Shown here: positions 53,281 to 64,000 of the stretch, piece after piece | Numbering within the stretch: the first letter of the stretch is position 1 | Layout: each line of letters begins with the position of its first letter | NCBI RefSeq assembly: GCF_964204645.1 | Contig: NC_134028.1 | Coordinates: 17,227,263-17,291,262 of the forward strand | From: Tubulanus polymorphus | Lineage: Eukaryota > Nemertea > Palaeonemertea > Tubulaniformes > Tubulanidae | Direction: 5' to 3' | DNA length: 64,000 nt | Translations under genes and position numbers: made by a program | Notes under the pieces: generated by a model | The model's input: only the letters and a program-made list of their open reading frames with translations | What the model was told of the DNA's origin: nothing | The model's database searches: none

Positions 53281-56200
53281 TTAACACGTTAGAATTCTTT
53301 TCATTATCTCGTTCTCTTTTGTTTCTTCTCTTTTAAATTTTAAGTATTCATCTAAATTACAACCATAAGCAACTGTATGAATTCCATCATCCAGAATATA
53401 TCTTTTATCATCAAATGGGTTTAGACTTATCTTTTCAATTTCTTCAATTCAACCCAATTCAATTCAACAATTCAATTTCTTCAACTTCTTCATTGAATAT
53501 ACAATTGATGTAATCTTTGAAATGAATATTCTTTTCTACTACACTTTTGGTTATTCCTTTTAACTTTTTAGCTTCATGTTCTTTAGTTTTATATGAATAC
53601 ATTTTAGATCTAATACCAATGAATTCAATCATTTCTTCACCACCTAATTCATCTTTGAATTTACCGGGAACTTTTTTATTATCATTGCTAAACAATTCAT
53701 GATCTTTAGGATAGTTACTGAAATCAAAATGATGTTTTAATGTTTTTAAATCATCAGTTATGTTATCAGTTTTTATCTTTAATATGTAAGAATCGGTATC
53801 AAAATATAATATTTCTATATTTTTTTCTCCAAAAAGTGGTTGTAATACATTACAATAGAATTCATACATTAGTAATTTTGATAATTCTAAAACTGAAGCG
53901 CCAACATAGATTGGTTTACTAAATTTCATTGATGTTCTTCTCATTTTAACTGCGGCTAAATTTTCATCAAATATTCTGTTACCAATGAACTTAGGATATG
54001 ATTGTAAATGTCTAATTCTTTTACCATTACTAACTAACTCAATATCATTTCTATTTCTAATATTTTCACAAGTTTTTCCATAGAATGCATTATTCATTAA
54101 CTTGAAGAAATCTTTCTCGAAATCAGTTTTAGCTTCAGTTCTCTGTTTGGTGTTAAAATCTATATATTTTTCTAACCACTTAGATTGACTGAATAAAATA
54201 TATCTATGTACTTTTTTTAGAACCATTCCTTGTTTTAGATAAAATTTTAACATTCTATAATGTACTACATAATTATATTTATCTTCTTGAGTTACCATTA
54301 ACTTTTCTGTATGAATATGATTTTCGGGTTTAATTCTTTTTTGGTAATTTGATAATTCTTCATGAGTTACGGTTTTATGTTCGGGGCAGTAAGCTAGATT
54401 TCTAGATTTAAATTTTTTATCTTCAGGATATTCTAAATCTACAACAAAAAAGTAACCAGTATCTGAATCATCTCCAATATCTAGAATTCTTTTCTTCCAA
54501 TCAAATTTATCATTATTTTCATTCTGTAAAACTTCAGTTAATTCAAATACTCCATAAGGTTGTGGTTCCATCATTGCCCAACCATACAAATTATTTGCAT
54601 CTATATATAATAACTTATATCCGGGGTTATCATTTACATTGAAATATCTATCCCCTAATACACCTGAAACTCCTCCTCTTATAGATTTTTCAAATAATAA
54701 TAATTGATCTATATTTGTTAACAAATCCATTTTTATATCTGTAAATTTTAATCCACAATCCCATGTTAATCCTGGACTTGAATAACAATGACAAGGATCA
54801 ATATTAAAATATTTTAGGTTTACATCTCTAAACCTTTCGAATATATCGGTTAATAATATACATCTGATTTTAAATATAAATCTACTAATTGCCCATGATT
54901 TTCTATTTTGAAATGATTCCAAATATTCAATGTTCTATTATATACTTCATCTTTAACATATTCATTTTTTAATTCATCATAAAAATGTTCTTTTAATAAT
55001 TCAGTTATGTTAAAATCATTATGATTTTTATAGAAAGAATATGGAATTGCTCCTTTATATCTCATTAATTGAAAATCATCATTATTTGGGTAATATTCTT
55101 TTAATATCTTTAATTCATCATCAACTATTGATTTTGATAAGAATCTAATGAACTATTTAAAAATCTATATGAATCTATAAATCTTAAACACCCAAATTGG
55201 AATGATATATAATTCTCAGATGTTTTAGCTAACATTCTAAATTTATAAGTTGGTATTTTATCCTTTGATCTATTTGAATTTAATCTTTCTATTTCATTAT
55301 TAATTTCTTCTATTTTATGGCATAACTGTTTGATGAATAAATGCGCATCATATCCTGATAGATTATGAAATATAACTGGAACAAAATTGATTTTCTTAGC
55401 TTGTAAGTTACAATTCTCACGCGCGGCGCCTCTAAACTTTCCATTCAAATGATCATGGTCTCTTACTTTTTTATCTTTATAATTAAATATCTTTTCACAA
55501 TAATAACATTTACCTGAAAACACAAATTCTTCTTTATCTTCTTCTGTCATTATAATTTCTATATTTGTATTCTATAATTTACTAAATCTTATTTCATATT
55601 CAATTAATAAGTCACAAAAATGATTGATAAAATTTTCATTTCTATAATCAAAATATTCACTTTCAATTAGTTCTGGATAATCAGATTTAATATATAACCC
55701 GAAAGCTGCAGCTGATTGATGAATCTTTTTAATAGTATTTGTTATTGGTGGTTCTTCTGAAAAATCATTTTCATTAGAATTTAATTTCTTTCTTTTATAA
55801 TATATTTCTTTTCTATCTTGATCGGTTAATTCTTCATTTAATGATTCAAAATCTCCATATATAACAAATGGAACTTTATTTTTGTAATCATATTTTTTGA
55901 ATTCTGATATTTTATCTTTTTCATTTGGTAAAACTAATTTACAATAATCATGATTTTCACATAATTGTTTATGATTTAATAACGTACTTTCATTACTGAA
56001 TCTATGTAAACATTTTCTACATAGATATATTTTATTATGGTGATGACTTTCTGTCTTAAAGAATAAATCTATTTGTTTAATCCACATATAATGATTCTCA
56101 TAATATAGTATATCTATAACATCATTTGAATCATAATCTTTTGATAGATATAAAGGTTCTAATGTATAATGTTTTATATTGTTACCTTTTGTATTTGGTA

Positions 56201-57291
56201 ATTTGATTAAATCAAATACATTTATTCTTAAATTATTATTTCTTTCTATCTTTGGGATGTTTTTAATTATAACAGGATACTTATCTATCTTATAATTATT
56301 TTCAAATGGTTTATAATGAGTTAATCTACAAATATTATAAGTTGCAGGATGTAAACAACTAATTATTGCCCATAGAAAACATTTATCATCTTCATTTTGT
56401 ACATTTATAACAGCATTAGTTTTAAATGGTAGTTTAATATAACTCGATGCTTCAATATCTGTTTCTTTATAATATGATACATTATTTTCATCAATTGGTT
56501 TTGATTTAGTTAACTTATTATATTTTGTGTTATAAAAGTCATAAATATTATTTCATCAAATATTAAACCAGATCCTTCAAAATATTTCTCTTCTATTTTA
56601 GTTTTTACTTCATTATAACATTTATCTAATTTATCATCTATATGTTGTTTATATATAATATGTTGTGAATGAGAATTTATATTATATATTGGTTTATCTT
56701 CAGATTTTATGAATTTAACTTTAACTGATATACTAATTTTAGGATATTCAACATCAGTTATTATTTTTATTATTTCTTTCATATTTTCTAAATGTTTTTT
56801 ATTTTCTTCTAATGTTTTTCCTTTATGAAATTTAAACTCGATAGCTGCTGGGCCAATATCACTTTTAAATGCTTCGGTTATCTCTATATCTTTTTTATTA
56901 TCTAATGAATTGATATATATTCTTACATCTTCCATGTATGGTCTTTTATTGTTTAATCTCTTTTTTATGTTTTTAATTGACTTCTGTTTCTTATCATTAT
57001 CTTTATCAAAATAATCTTCACCTAAAATATCATTATTCTTATTTCTAATATGACTTTTAGATTTTAAATGTTCATTATAATATCTTTTATCACTGAATGG
57101 TTGATTACATGTATCACATTTATATATTTCTTTTTCATTCTTTAATTCATCTAATTTAGTTTCTAATATATCATCTTTATATTCTAGTTTCAATTTATTC
57201 TCTAAATGTGTTTTAGTTTTATTGTGTCTTGCTTTTTGGGATTTATCTATATTGATATTACATGTTGGACAGTAGTACTTATTGCTTCCAT
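53281..57291 (-). pseudogene. Polinton B protein-primed DNA polymerase B, several lesions
   Basis: About 1,330 codons from ATG 57291 to a stop at 53281. In order: zinc fingers (YYCPTCN...RHNKTKTH; YKCDTCNQPFSDKRYYNEHL), PYMEDVRIYINSLD, KCFLWAIISCLHPA, a third finger (YLCRKCLHRFSNESTLLNHK), exonuclease block VIYGDFESLN, an endonuclease-VII-like segment (CYYCEK...RDHDHLNGKFRG), exonuclease HNLSGYDAHLF and FIDSYRFL, then palm motifs YIDANNLYGWAM (A), KLMNNAFYGKTCEN (B) and YFDTDSY (C), ending NPFDDKRYILDDG. Lesions: frameshifts near 57280, 56530, 55130 and 54880, a TAG near 55573, and a small repeat insertion with a stop at 53459. It replicates the element from protein-primed ends when intact. 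Confidence 0.95.
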
Positions 57292-57312
57292 TTTAATACT
57301 AAAATTTTTATT

Positions 57313-57692
57313 AAAATTGATTTAAGAAGTTCAATGATTTATATCATGTATTATTTCAATCACACTTTACTAACACTTTTAATGTTTAAAAATCTAACTC
57401 ATACAAATATAAATATTGAAATAATGTTGTAAATATATCTGTATATCTATTCTATAAGAGCTCACACTTTTATATTGAATAATCTGTCAATTTAAATGTT
57501 ATTCATTTACATGATTATTTTAAGAGTAATAGGGATAATAGGCTTTCAGGTTAAAGGTTGAAGGGGCGAGTGAGTAAAAAATGAAAATAACAATAATTTA
57601 CAGTTGAATTAGGAGTGTGCACGACTAATTCAACTGTAAATCATTGTTATTTTCATTTTTTTACGAGCTCGACCCTTCGACCTTTGATCTGA
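57313..57692. repeat. Right terminal repeat of Polinton B
   Basis: Inverted counterpart of 43720-44119, including the palindrome (57525-57692). The outer arm stops at CTGAAAGC, so 15-18 terminal bases present on the left are missing here. Confidence 0.85.
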
Positions 57693-59177
57693 AAGCGACT
57701 CCCTTAAGCCTCATTTCCTGCCCTGTCGCAGTGCTTAGTGATCCGTCGACAGGTTTCAGCTCGGCAAATCGTCCACTAGTTGACTCGCTTCCCACAGCGA
57801 TGATTTGAGGACAGTGCATGCTGCCCCTGTGTCCAGTAAAATGACAGCATTTGATCTCCCATTGATCAACCCATTTACGTACAATCCAGTGTCATTCAAC
57901 TGAATATGGCCAATGCTGCGGGTAGCTGGCTTCAGTGGAACATCGGCCGCCACCCCTGGTGGGCTCTGAGGTTTCATGTTCGTAGTATCTTGCGGCGAAA
58001 CATCCCCACTTGAAAGGTCTGATTGCGGTAGGTGTTTACGTGTAACGCGTTCACTAGCAACTCTTTCCTCACATATATCCTGGGCAGGGGGGGGGGTATA
58101 TACACTATGGGGGGGGGGGTAGCTATCCCATCCCGTTGACAAAAACCATGAAAAAGTTCATCTTCCGGAGGGTTCGCGGTATCTAAGGATATAATTTGGG
58201 CCGTTGAGACAGGTGGTTTAAATCTCCTGTTGACGAAAACCATGAAAAAGTTCATCCTCAGAAAAACTTTCAACATTTCTGCCCAACCTAGTCGCATTCA
58301 AAACGTTTAATTTTCTGCTGGCTGGCGGAACGTACTTGTTACACATAGACTTGGGGCGTGTATCTATCTTCGTGAGCTCCCTCTGCCCCTCTGAGAACTC
58401 GGCATCCCGTTCCCGGCTGCCTCTGGGTACATGCTTTCGCATAATGGCCCCTACCATTACACTTATAGCATACTATTTAAGGGTAAGTACTACCAGGGTG
58501 ATCCGCATCCCTACAGCGCCAACAGCGGTCAGAGCCAAAACGGTCAGAAGAGCCGTAGGCCTAACGGTCAGAGGCATGTTGAGGTTGATGGGCCATAGCG
58601 CTCCTGAACACGTTTTCAATTTCGTCGAGCCGAGAAGTGATTAATCGCATTTGCTGCATTACCTCCGACAGTTCTGTAGAGGAATGTACTTGGTTACAGG
58701 GCACAGACACCTCGGCTACATAATTTTTCTTTGAAGTCTTATTTTCAGTCAACTTCCTTGCCGTTTCGAGTGACCGAGCTTGACAGACTGCTTCACTCAG
58801 CGTTGACGGCCTTGACACATACAACTGTTGACGCGCAACCGTTGATAAATTCACGCTCGTCATGAAATGGTCCTTGGCCAATTCATCCTGGACGTCATTT
58901 GACATGTGCGGGTACGCATTTCTGTCCAATTCCATGATCGCATCCGCAAAATGTTCAAACGTTTCGTCATTTCTCATTTCTCGACTGCGTAGAGACATTT
59001 TGAAATCCTCCACAGTCTTTGTTAGCTAGAATCGACTGCGGAGCTGAGCGCAAAAGTTGTCGTACGTCAATGAGGGTCTGAGGTCCAGGTTCGAAACAGC
59101 CTGGTAGGCCTCATGGTCCAACCTCATCAACAGGTGTTGCTTCCTGACCTCGCTGTCCTTTTTATGCCACACAAATC
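57693..59177 (-). pseudogene. Ty3/gypsy-like gag-protease, broken
   Basis: From the 5' side: gag pieces (59177-59026, then after an in-frame TAG 59013-58561) with VWHKKDSEVRKQHLLMRLD, EDFKMSLRSREMRNDETF and YPHMSNDVQDELAKDHFM; two zinc knuckles, CWRCRDADH and CYKCNGRGHYAKAC (near 58520-58430); a proline-rich linker disrupted by G-runs; a retropepsin block VILLDTGAACTVLKSSLW (near 57845-57790). The frame ends at Polinton B. At the 5' side gag is cut by the hAT end at 59178. The continuation is seen at 43719-43403 and 3914-3767. Confidence 0.8.
58088..58120. repeat. G-runs inside the gypsy linker
   Basis: Two runs of nine or more G near 58088 and 58111. They coincide with frame changes in the gag-protease linker and are also typical sites of sequencing or assembly error. 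Confidence 0.6.
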
Positions 59178-59369
59178 CAAGGGCGGATCCAGGGGTGGAC
59201 CGGTCCACCCCCTTGAAAATTCAAGTGTGCCCCTATCAAAAAAGGTCCAAAAAATATTTTGCAGCAAAAACGTTAAAACAAATTTCTTATTTGAAATTGA
59301 ACCAATGAAAATATAAATGAGGTGTTTTTTGGGGAGTTTATCGGTACCCCCTCCCCCTGAAGAGAAAAA

Positions 59370-59450
59370 ATATTTCAGCGCAATTCGGGATTCGAACCCA
59401 TGATGAAAAAATCCCGGTTACAGTGCGACGCCTTATGTCGTTCAAGGTCG
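59370..59450 (-). repeat. tRNA-like B-box segment in hAT 5' region
   Basis: The minus strand reads GGGTTCGAATCCCG, a perfect Pol III B box with a self-complementary T arm, preceded by GGCGTCGCACTG. No full tRNA fold was found. It is probably a tRNA-derived fragment. Confidence 0.35.
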
Positions 59451-59774
59451 TTTTACTGCAATCAACAACAACAATACCACATGTACGAGTACATACAATA
59501 CACATTTAATATCTAAAATTATACCATCATGCCGCGGAAAGGACGATTAAAACGTGATCGAGAGATACTGTTAAAGTCTGAAGCAAAACGATGCAAGAAA
59601 TTGGAAAGTTTTTTGTAAGTAAAAGTTCTTAAATTCTTTGATTTGTTCCCCCGATATTTTTTTCTTCAGAGTCAATCCAATTCAATTCGTTTTTATTGAG
59701 TCTAATTGGCTGCATATAAAAGGGTACAGAGGACATCAAAATCTTCAAATAGTGGCCAAACGGTACATTTATCT

Positions 59775-59975
59775 GCAGCAATCGTGCGTGTTTTAGAAAA
59801 GTGAAAAAGGGCACTTTTGTTTTAAAAAGGGCAGATTTTGTCTGCCATGCACTGCGTCATGTAGATTTATTTGCCTAAAAGGTCACATTTATTGGTTTGA
59901 ACTTTGAGTGAGGGGCAATCGTGCGTGTTTTAGAAAAGTGAAAAGGGCACATTTGTTTTAAAAAAGGGCAAGTTT
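59775..59975. repeat. Direct repeat in hAT intron 1
   Basis: CAATCGTGCGTGTTTTAGAA followed by AAGTGAAAA, GGGCAC, TTTGTTTTAAAA, GGGCA occurs at about 59778 and 59918, some 140 bp apart. Confidence 0.7.
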
Positions 59976-60139
59976 GGTCAGCCGGATCATGTTGGTTAAT
60001 TGGTTAAGGGCAAATTTTTAAATTCAGCCAGTGCATGTTGATTTATCATTGCTGTTTTGTGGACAATCGTGCCATTTTTCTATCTTTTGAAAAGATGCTA
60101 AATTTAGAATATTGTTTTGCAGCGTATCTCAGCCACAGC

Positions 60140-60512
60140 TACTCGAAACTGCAGCTGACAATACCGTTGTTGATAATTCGCTACATGAAACTGCTGACAA
60201 TACCGTTGTTGATAATTCGCTACTCGAAACTGCTGACAATACCGTTGCTGATAATTCGCTACTCGAAACTGCTGACAATACCGTTGCTGATAATTCGCTA
60301 CATGAAACTGCTGACAATACCGTTGCTGATAATTCGCTACTCGAAACTACTGACAATACCGTTGCTGATAATTCGCTACTCGAAACTGCTGACAATACCG
60401 TTGCTGATAATTCGCTACTCGAAACTGCTGACAATACCGTTGCTGATAATTCGCTACTGGAAACTGCTGACAATACCGTTGCTGATAATTCGCTACATGA
60501 AACTGCTGATTC
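60140..60512. repeat. 39-bp coding tandem repeat in hAT exon 2
   Basis: Nine to ten units of GAAACTGCTGACAATACCGT plus TGCTGATAATTCGCTACTC, encoding LLETADNTVADNS-type units. Because 39 is divisible by three, all six frames stay largely open; only the spliced plus frame makes sense. Confidence 0.85.
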
Positions 60513-62840
60513 TATTAATGCTGCTGAAGAAACTATTCTTGGTGATAATAATAATAATTCAGGTAAATATAAACTTGTTTTTATTACATTTTTAGTAATG
60601 TAGCACCAGCATGTCGGATAATCATTGTGTTTTGATGACTAATGTCATTGTGATTTAACTGATTTTCATCAAAGTATTGTAACCTATTTTTCAGAGCCTA
60701 TACCGGTACCACATGTAGAAAAGTTAGATAATAGAAATTTTGATGTTGGAAGCATTTTAAAAGATAACATTGACGTCTCCAAGCTGAACAATTTTGAGAA
60801 ATGTAAATATTTAAAAGAACACTGGGTCCCGCCTGCAAGATTATCTGGATTTTACCTACCAGACTGTGAAGCGTAATGCGTCAACAGAGAAGAAGTTATA
60901 CTTCTGTCGTAAATGGCTCGATGAATATCCATGGTTGGTTTGCAGTCCAGATGTTGGTGGCGGTCTATGTAAATACTGCCTTGTATTTAGAAAGTCTAAC
61001 AATAACCTCGAAACAGGAGCCTTAGTCAGCAGCGCATTTACAAATTACAAAAAAGCTAGAGGTAAAGCAACAAAAAATAAAAAGGCATACGGTACATTAG
61101 ATGGCCACAATGATTCTTAGTTACATAAAGATGCAATGGCAGCCGGTCAAGATGCGTTGCGTACCATTAAATGTCCACGTCAACAGCTTGATTACATCAT
61201 GAATAAATAACAGCAGGCGATGTTTGAAAATAATCTTCATGTTCTAAAATGTATAGTCGAAGCAATTTTGTTTTGCGGAAAACAGTCGATTGCTTTACGT
61301 GGCCATCAGGATGACCAGACTAATGATTCATCGAACAAGGGGAATTTTCTAGCTGTTTTAGATCTCCTTGCTATGCATGACCCTGTGTTGCGTACTCATT
61401 TAGAAAATGGTCACAAAAATTCCAGGTACACAAGTAAGACAATACAAAACGATATAATCAGCATAATCGGCCAGTATCTGCGCAATAAGCTTACGTATGA
61501 GATTAAAGCTGGCAAACCATCACCATTTTTCTCGATAATGGCAGATGAAGTAACTGATGGATACGCGAACCAGGAAATTCTGTCTTTATGTTTACGTTAC
61601 TTAAATACGGATGATTCTGGTAACCCAAAGATTGTCGAATCCTTCTTTGACTTCTGTTATCTCGAACGTACAACGGGTGAGCAAATCGCAAAAGCCATTC
61701 TTGATTCATTGAAGGCTAATGGATTAGACGAAGCCAACCTTCGAGGTCAGTCATATGACGGAGCATCAGCCATGTCAGCGGAAGCGCAAGGTGTCCAGGG
61801 ACGCGTAAAAAGAGTTTCGCCGAGGGCTCTTTTTGTTCATTGCAGTAGCCACCGTCTGAACTTAGCCATTGCTGCTGCATGTAAACTTCCTAGTGTTAGA
61901 AACATGATAGACTCTCTAAATGAAACATTCTTGTTTTTCAAAAATTCACCGAAACGGCAAGAATTTTTTGAGAGAGTGCTAAAAAAACTCGAAAGTGAGT
62001 CCAAAAGAAAGAAGCTGCTTGGTCTATGTAAAACTAGATGGGTCGAGCGGCATACTTGCTGCCAATCATTCATAGACATGTTTTCCGAGACAGTGACATG
62101 TTTAGATGCAATGGTTACGCCAGCACTTCACCAAAACATTTACAGTGGCGAGGTATGGTCGTGGGATTCCGATACTAAAGTGAAAGCACAAGGTCTCCTT
62201 CCAACATTAAAATCGTTTCAGTTTATCATATGTTTGTTCTGCGTTAAGAACTGCCTGGAACCTGCAAAACCAATAGCATCCCTATTGCAGTTAAGTGACC
62301 TTGACTGTTACGAAGCAGTAAACCTGCTCGATAGTGTTATGAGTGAGTTGAAGCATAACCGGAATGAGGTAACCAGTAAATTCAAAGAATGGTACGCGGA
62401 GGCCTCCCAATTGTGCATTGAAGTAGGTAGCACTGTCAAAATGCCTAGAATTGTTGGCAGACAGCAACATCGTAACAATACGCCAAGTACATCACCAGAG
62501 CAGTACTATAGAAATTCTGTGTGCATCCCATTCCACAGGGACGGGTCACGACTGATAATGGATGAGACCAATGATGGGGGTACCAGTATCCCTGCAACTG
62601 TATAATAAAATAACAAGGGTGGCAACAAATTTTCAATCTAACAATGACTTCTCCACTTCAATCGACTGTAATTCCAAGAATTCTCAACCGATTCACATGA
62701 AATAAGCTTTAATACAACCTAGAAGACTTTCTGCTTCGAACGAGCCTTCAACCACCACTCTCCGACAATTATCTCACAACGAAATCACCTTTTTTGACGA
62801 GAGAAAGCTCAAAATGGAGGTCTACCGATTCTATGGTGGA

Positions 62841-63516
62841 CAGCAAAATGGTCGTTTTTTTCACTTCAAACGATGATTTCTATGTGAGATCTTAGAGAAA
62901 ACCCCAACAAACCATACATTTTTTAAAACTACGCGGTCATACCTGTACGCTTATATCATTTATTTGTATAATCCACGCGATGGGTGAGCTCACAAGCTCA
63001 AAATCGAAAATGAGGACGAACACGGCGTTCAACTTGTCATCAACTGGGCGGCCATTAATCACGTGATATCGTAGTAACGGGCTAAATATTTCACGCGCAT
63101 TGATTGGCTTAGAGATTTCGAAAAACATTACAAAATTTATTAAAAGTTCTGTTGATTAATAAAATATCCGTATTATGAAAATATAGTGCAACATTCGTCT
63201 GAGGGGTGGTATTATTAGCAAATATTTCCTTTTTTCAAGTCTACAGACGTAGACTTGTCGCGGTTCTATTAACATAGCCCGAACCTATGCACGTCACGTG
63301 ATAATGGCCGCCAGCGCGATAGTGCGAGGTGACTTTTTCGTATATTTGTTCGATTTTGAGCTTGTGAGCTCACCCATCGCGTGGATTATACAAATAAATG
63401 AGATAAGCGTACAGGTATGACCGCGTAGTTTAAAAAAATGTATGGTTTGTTGGGGTTTTCTCTTAGATCTCACATAGAAATCATCGTTTGAAGTGAAAAA
63501 AACGACCATTTTGCTG
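62841..63516. repeat. Foldback element with about 172-bp arms
   Basis: The left arm 62841-63012 (CAGCAAAATGGTCGTTTTTT... GTGAGCTCACAAGCTCAAAA) and right arm 63346-63516 are reverse complements with a handful of mismatches. The 333-bp spacer contains CACGTGAT and GGCGGCC words near both arms. No coding and no clear target duplication. Confidence 0.8.
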
Positions 63517-63635
63517 ATTGATTAATTCAAATTGAAATGTTATTATAATGTATACTGGGGTAAGACATTGAATAACAATTTGGTTAAATCTGTGAAAATT
63601 ATTGCAATGAAACTGATATCAGATTTAGAACTTTA

Positions 63636-63930
63636 TATCAAATGGTGCAGTTTTTGTTAAATACCCTATATTATAAATATCATTTTTCTGTGCAATGGAC
63701 ATTTGTTGTGAATGAATATTAATGCAATGAATCTGACATAGACAATCAGTATAGTTAATCAAATGATGCAGTTTTTATTAATTAAATAGTTAATATTGTA
63801 AATATCATTTTTCTGTGCAATGGACATTTGTTGTGAATGAATGTTAATGCAATGAATCTGACACAGGGAATCAGTAGTTAATAATCAAATGATGCAGTTT
63901 TGTTAAATACTCTATATTATAAATTACTCT
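63636..63930. repeat. 125-bp tandem repeat
   Basis: TGTGCAATGGACATTTGTTG recurs with a 125-bp offset (63691 and 63816 for TGCAATGGAC), with AATCAAATGATGCAGTTTTT before and after; about 2.3 units. Confidence 0.8.
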
Positions 63931-64000
63931 ATATTATAAAGTAACTTAGTTAGAAGTAGTATGTCATCTACATTATGGAGAAAGCTTACCGGTATTGAAA

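Larger units (their letters stand above)
43720..57692. mobile_element. Polinton/Maverick B, about 14 kb, both terminal repeats present
   Basis: Left end AGTAATAGGGATAATAGG at 43720. The right terminal repeat (57313-57692) matches in inverted orientation but lacks the outermost 15-18 bases. Flanks read TACCTT (43714-43719) and, on the right, TCCCTT (57696-57701), a 5-of-6 match for the expected 6-bp duplication. Gene order: endonuclease-like, PA, PB, integrase, ATPase on plus; then convergent minus-strand zinc-finger gene, capsid remnant, membrane proteins, jelly-roll-like protein, OB-like protein and polymerase B at the right end. Several genes are broken, so the element is not functional. 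Confidence 0.9.
59178..62605 (+). mobile_element. hAT-type DNA transposon, left end and gene
   Basis: The left end CAAGGGCGGATCCAGGGG resembles hAT terminal repeats (CAGxGGCGGATCCAGG) and interrupts the gypsy gag frame. The transposase gene follows. No matching right end (a CCTGGATCCGCC-like sequence) is seen up to 64000, so the right side is lost or farther away. The right limit given is only the end of coding similarity. Confidence 0.7.
59529..62605 (+). pseudogene. hAT (ZMYM1/DUF4371-like) transposase, three exons, broken
   Basis: Exon 1 59529-59614 (PRKGRLKRDREILLKSEAKR) ends at GTAAGT. Exon 2 60123-60562 starts after TTTTGCAG and ends at GTAAAT. Exon 3 starts at 60695 after TTTTTCAG. 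Phases agree at both joints. Exon 2 encodes nearly ten copies of a 13-residue repeat. Exon 3 encodes KCKYLKEHWVPP, a TTF-type zinc domain (FCRKWLDEYPWLV, GGLCKYCLVF), then FFSIMADEVTDGYANQEILS, GQSYDGASAMS, VHCSSHRLNLA and KTRWVERH. Lesions: a frameshift near 60872, stops at 61118 and 61208. The C-terminal hAT dimerisation region is absent: after YYRNSVCIPF the frame is unrelated. Confidence 0.85.

Noticed and set aside
53740-53922. Plus-strand frame inside the polymerase
   Set aside because: Antisense shadow of the palm region.
60129-60473. Antisense serine-rich 114-codon frame
   Set aside because: Mirror of the 39-bp coding repeat in hAT exon 2; period divisible by three keeps the antisense frame open.

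Overview
The window is animal (metazoan) nuclear DNA made almost entirely of mobile elements, most of them decayed and several nested in one another. The evidence is eukaryotic: phased GT-AG introns in a MULE and a hAT transposase gene, a Penelope-like retroelement, a Ty3/gypsy-like gag-pol, long minisatellites, and two large Polinton/Maverick (adintovirus-type) elements. Host repeats are rich in AGGCCTA-like words, as in many marine invertebrates, but I cannot name the species. No ordinary single-copy host gene is evident.

Layout. 1-2225: truncated Polinton fragment of family A (integrase end, packaging-type ATPase, two small genes). 2226-3920: older DNA with an SGNH-like broken gene and a scrap of an antisense gypsy pol. 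3921-43396: Polinton A, bounded by a 6-bp direct repeat (ACAACC) and AG...CT termini. It holds its remaining genes on the minus strand at 26.2-23.9 kb and 12.0-4.3 kb. About 11.9 kb of foreign DNA (12057-23930: MULE, Penelope-like element, palindromic repeats) interrupts its polymerase region. About 16 kb of satellite-like DNA (27107-43154) splits its right terminal repeat. 43403-43719: another piece of the same gypsy pol. 43720-57692: Polinton B, about 14 kb, terminal repeats of about 380-400 bp at both ends. 57693-59177: gypsy protease and gag. 59178-62605: broken hAT element with an intron-containing transposase gene. 62841-63516: foldback element. 63636-63930: 125-bp tandem repeat.

The Polinton genes form one viral-type set: protein-primed family B DNA polymerase with zinc-finger and endonuclease-VII-like segments, DDE integrase with chromodomain, packaging ATPase, a probable jelly-roll capsid protein, other probable virion proteins, several small membrane proteins and an OB-fold-like small protein. 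Most larger genes carry frameshifts, stops or deletions, so both copies look dead; many lesions are single-base and some sit in homopolymers, so assembly error must be excluded. Against each other the two families show a permuted gene order, a shared start motif (a T-run followed by TAAATG) and terminal repeats whose outer ends are long palindromes. These three points are the most interesting signals in the window.
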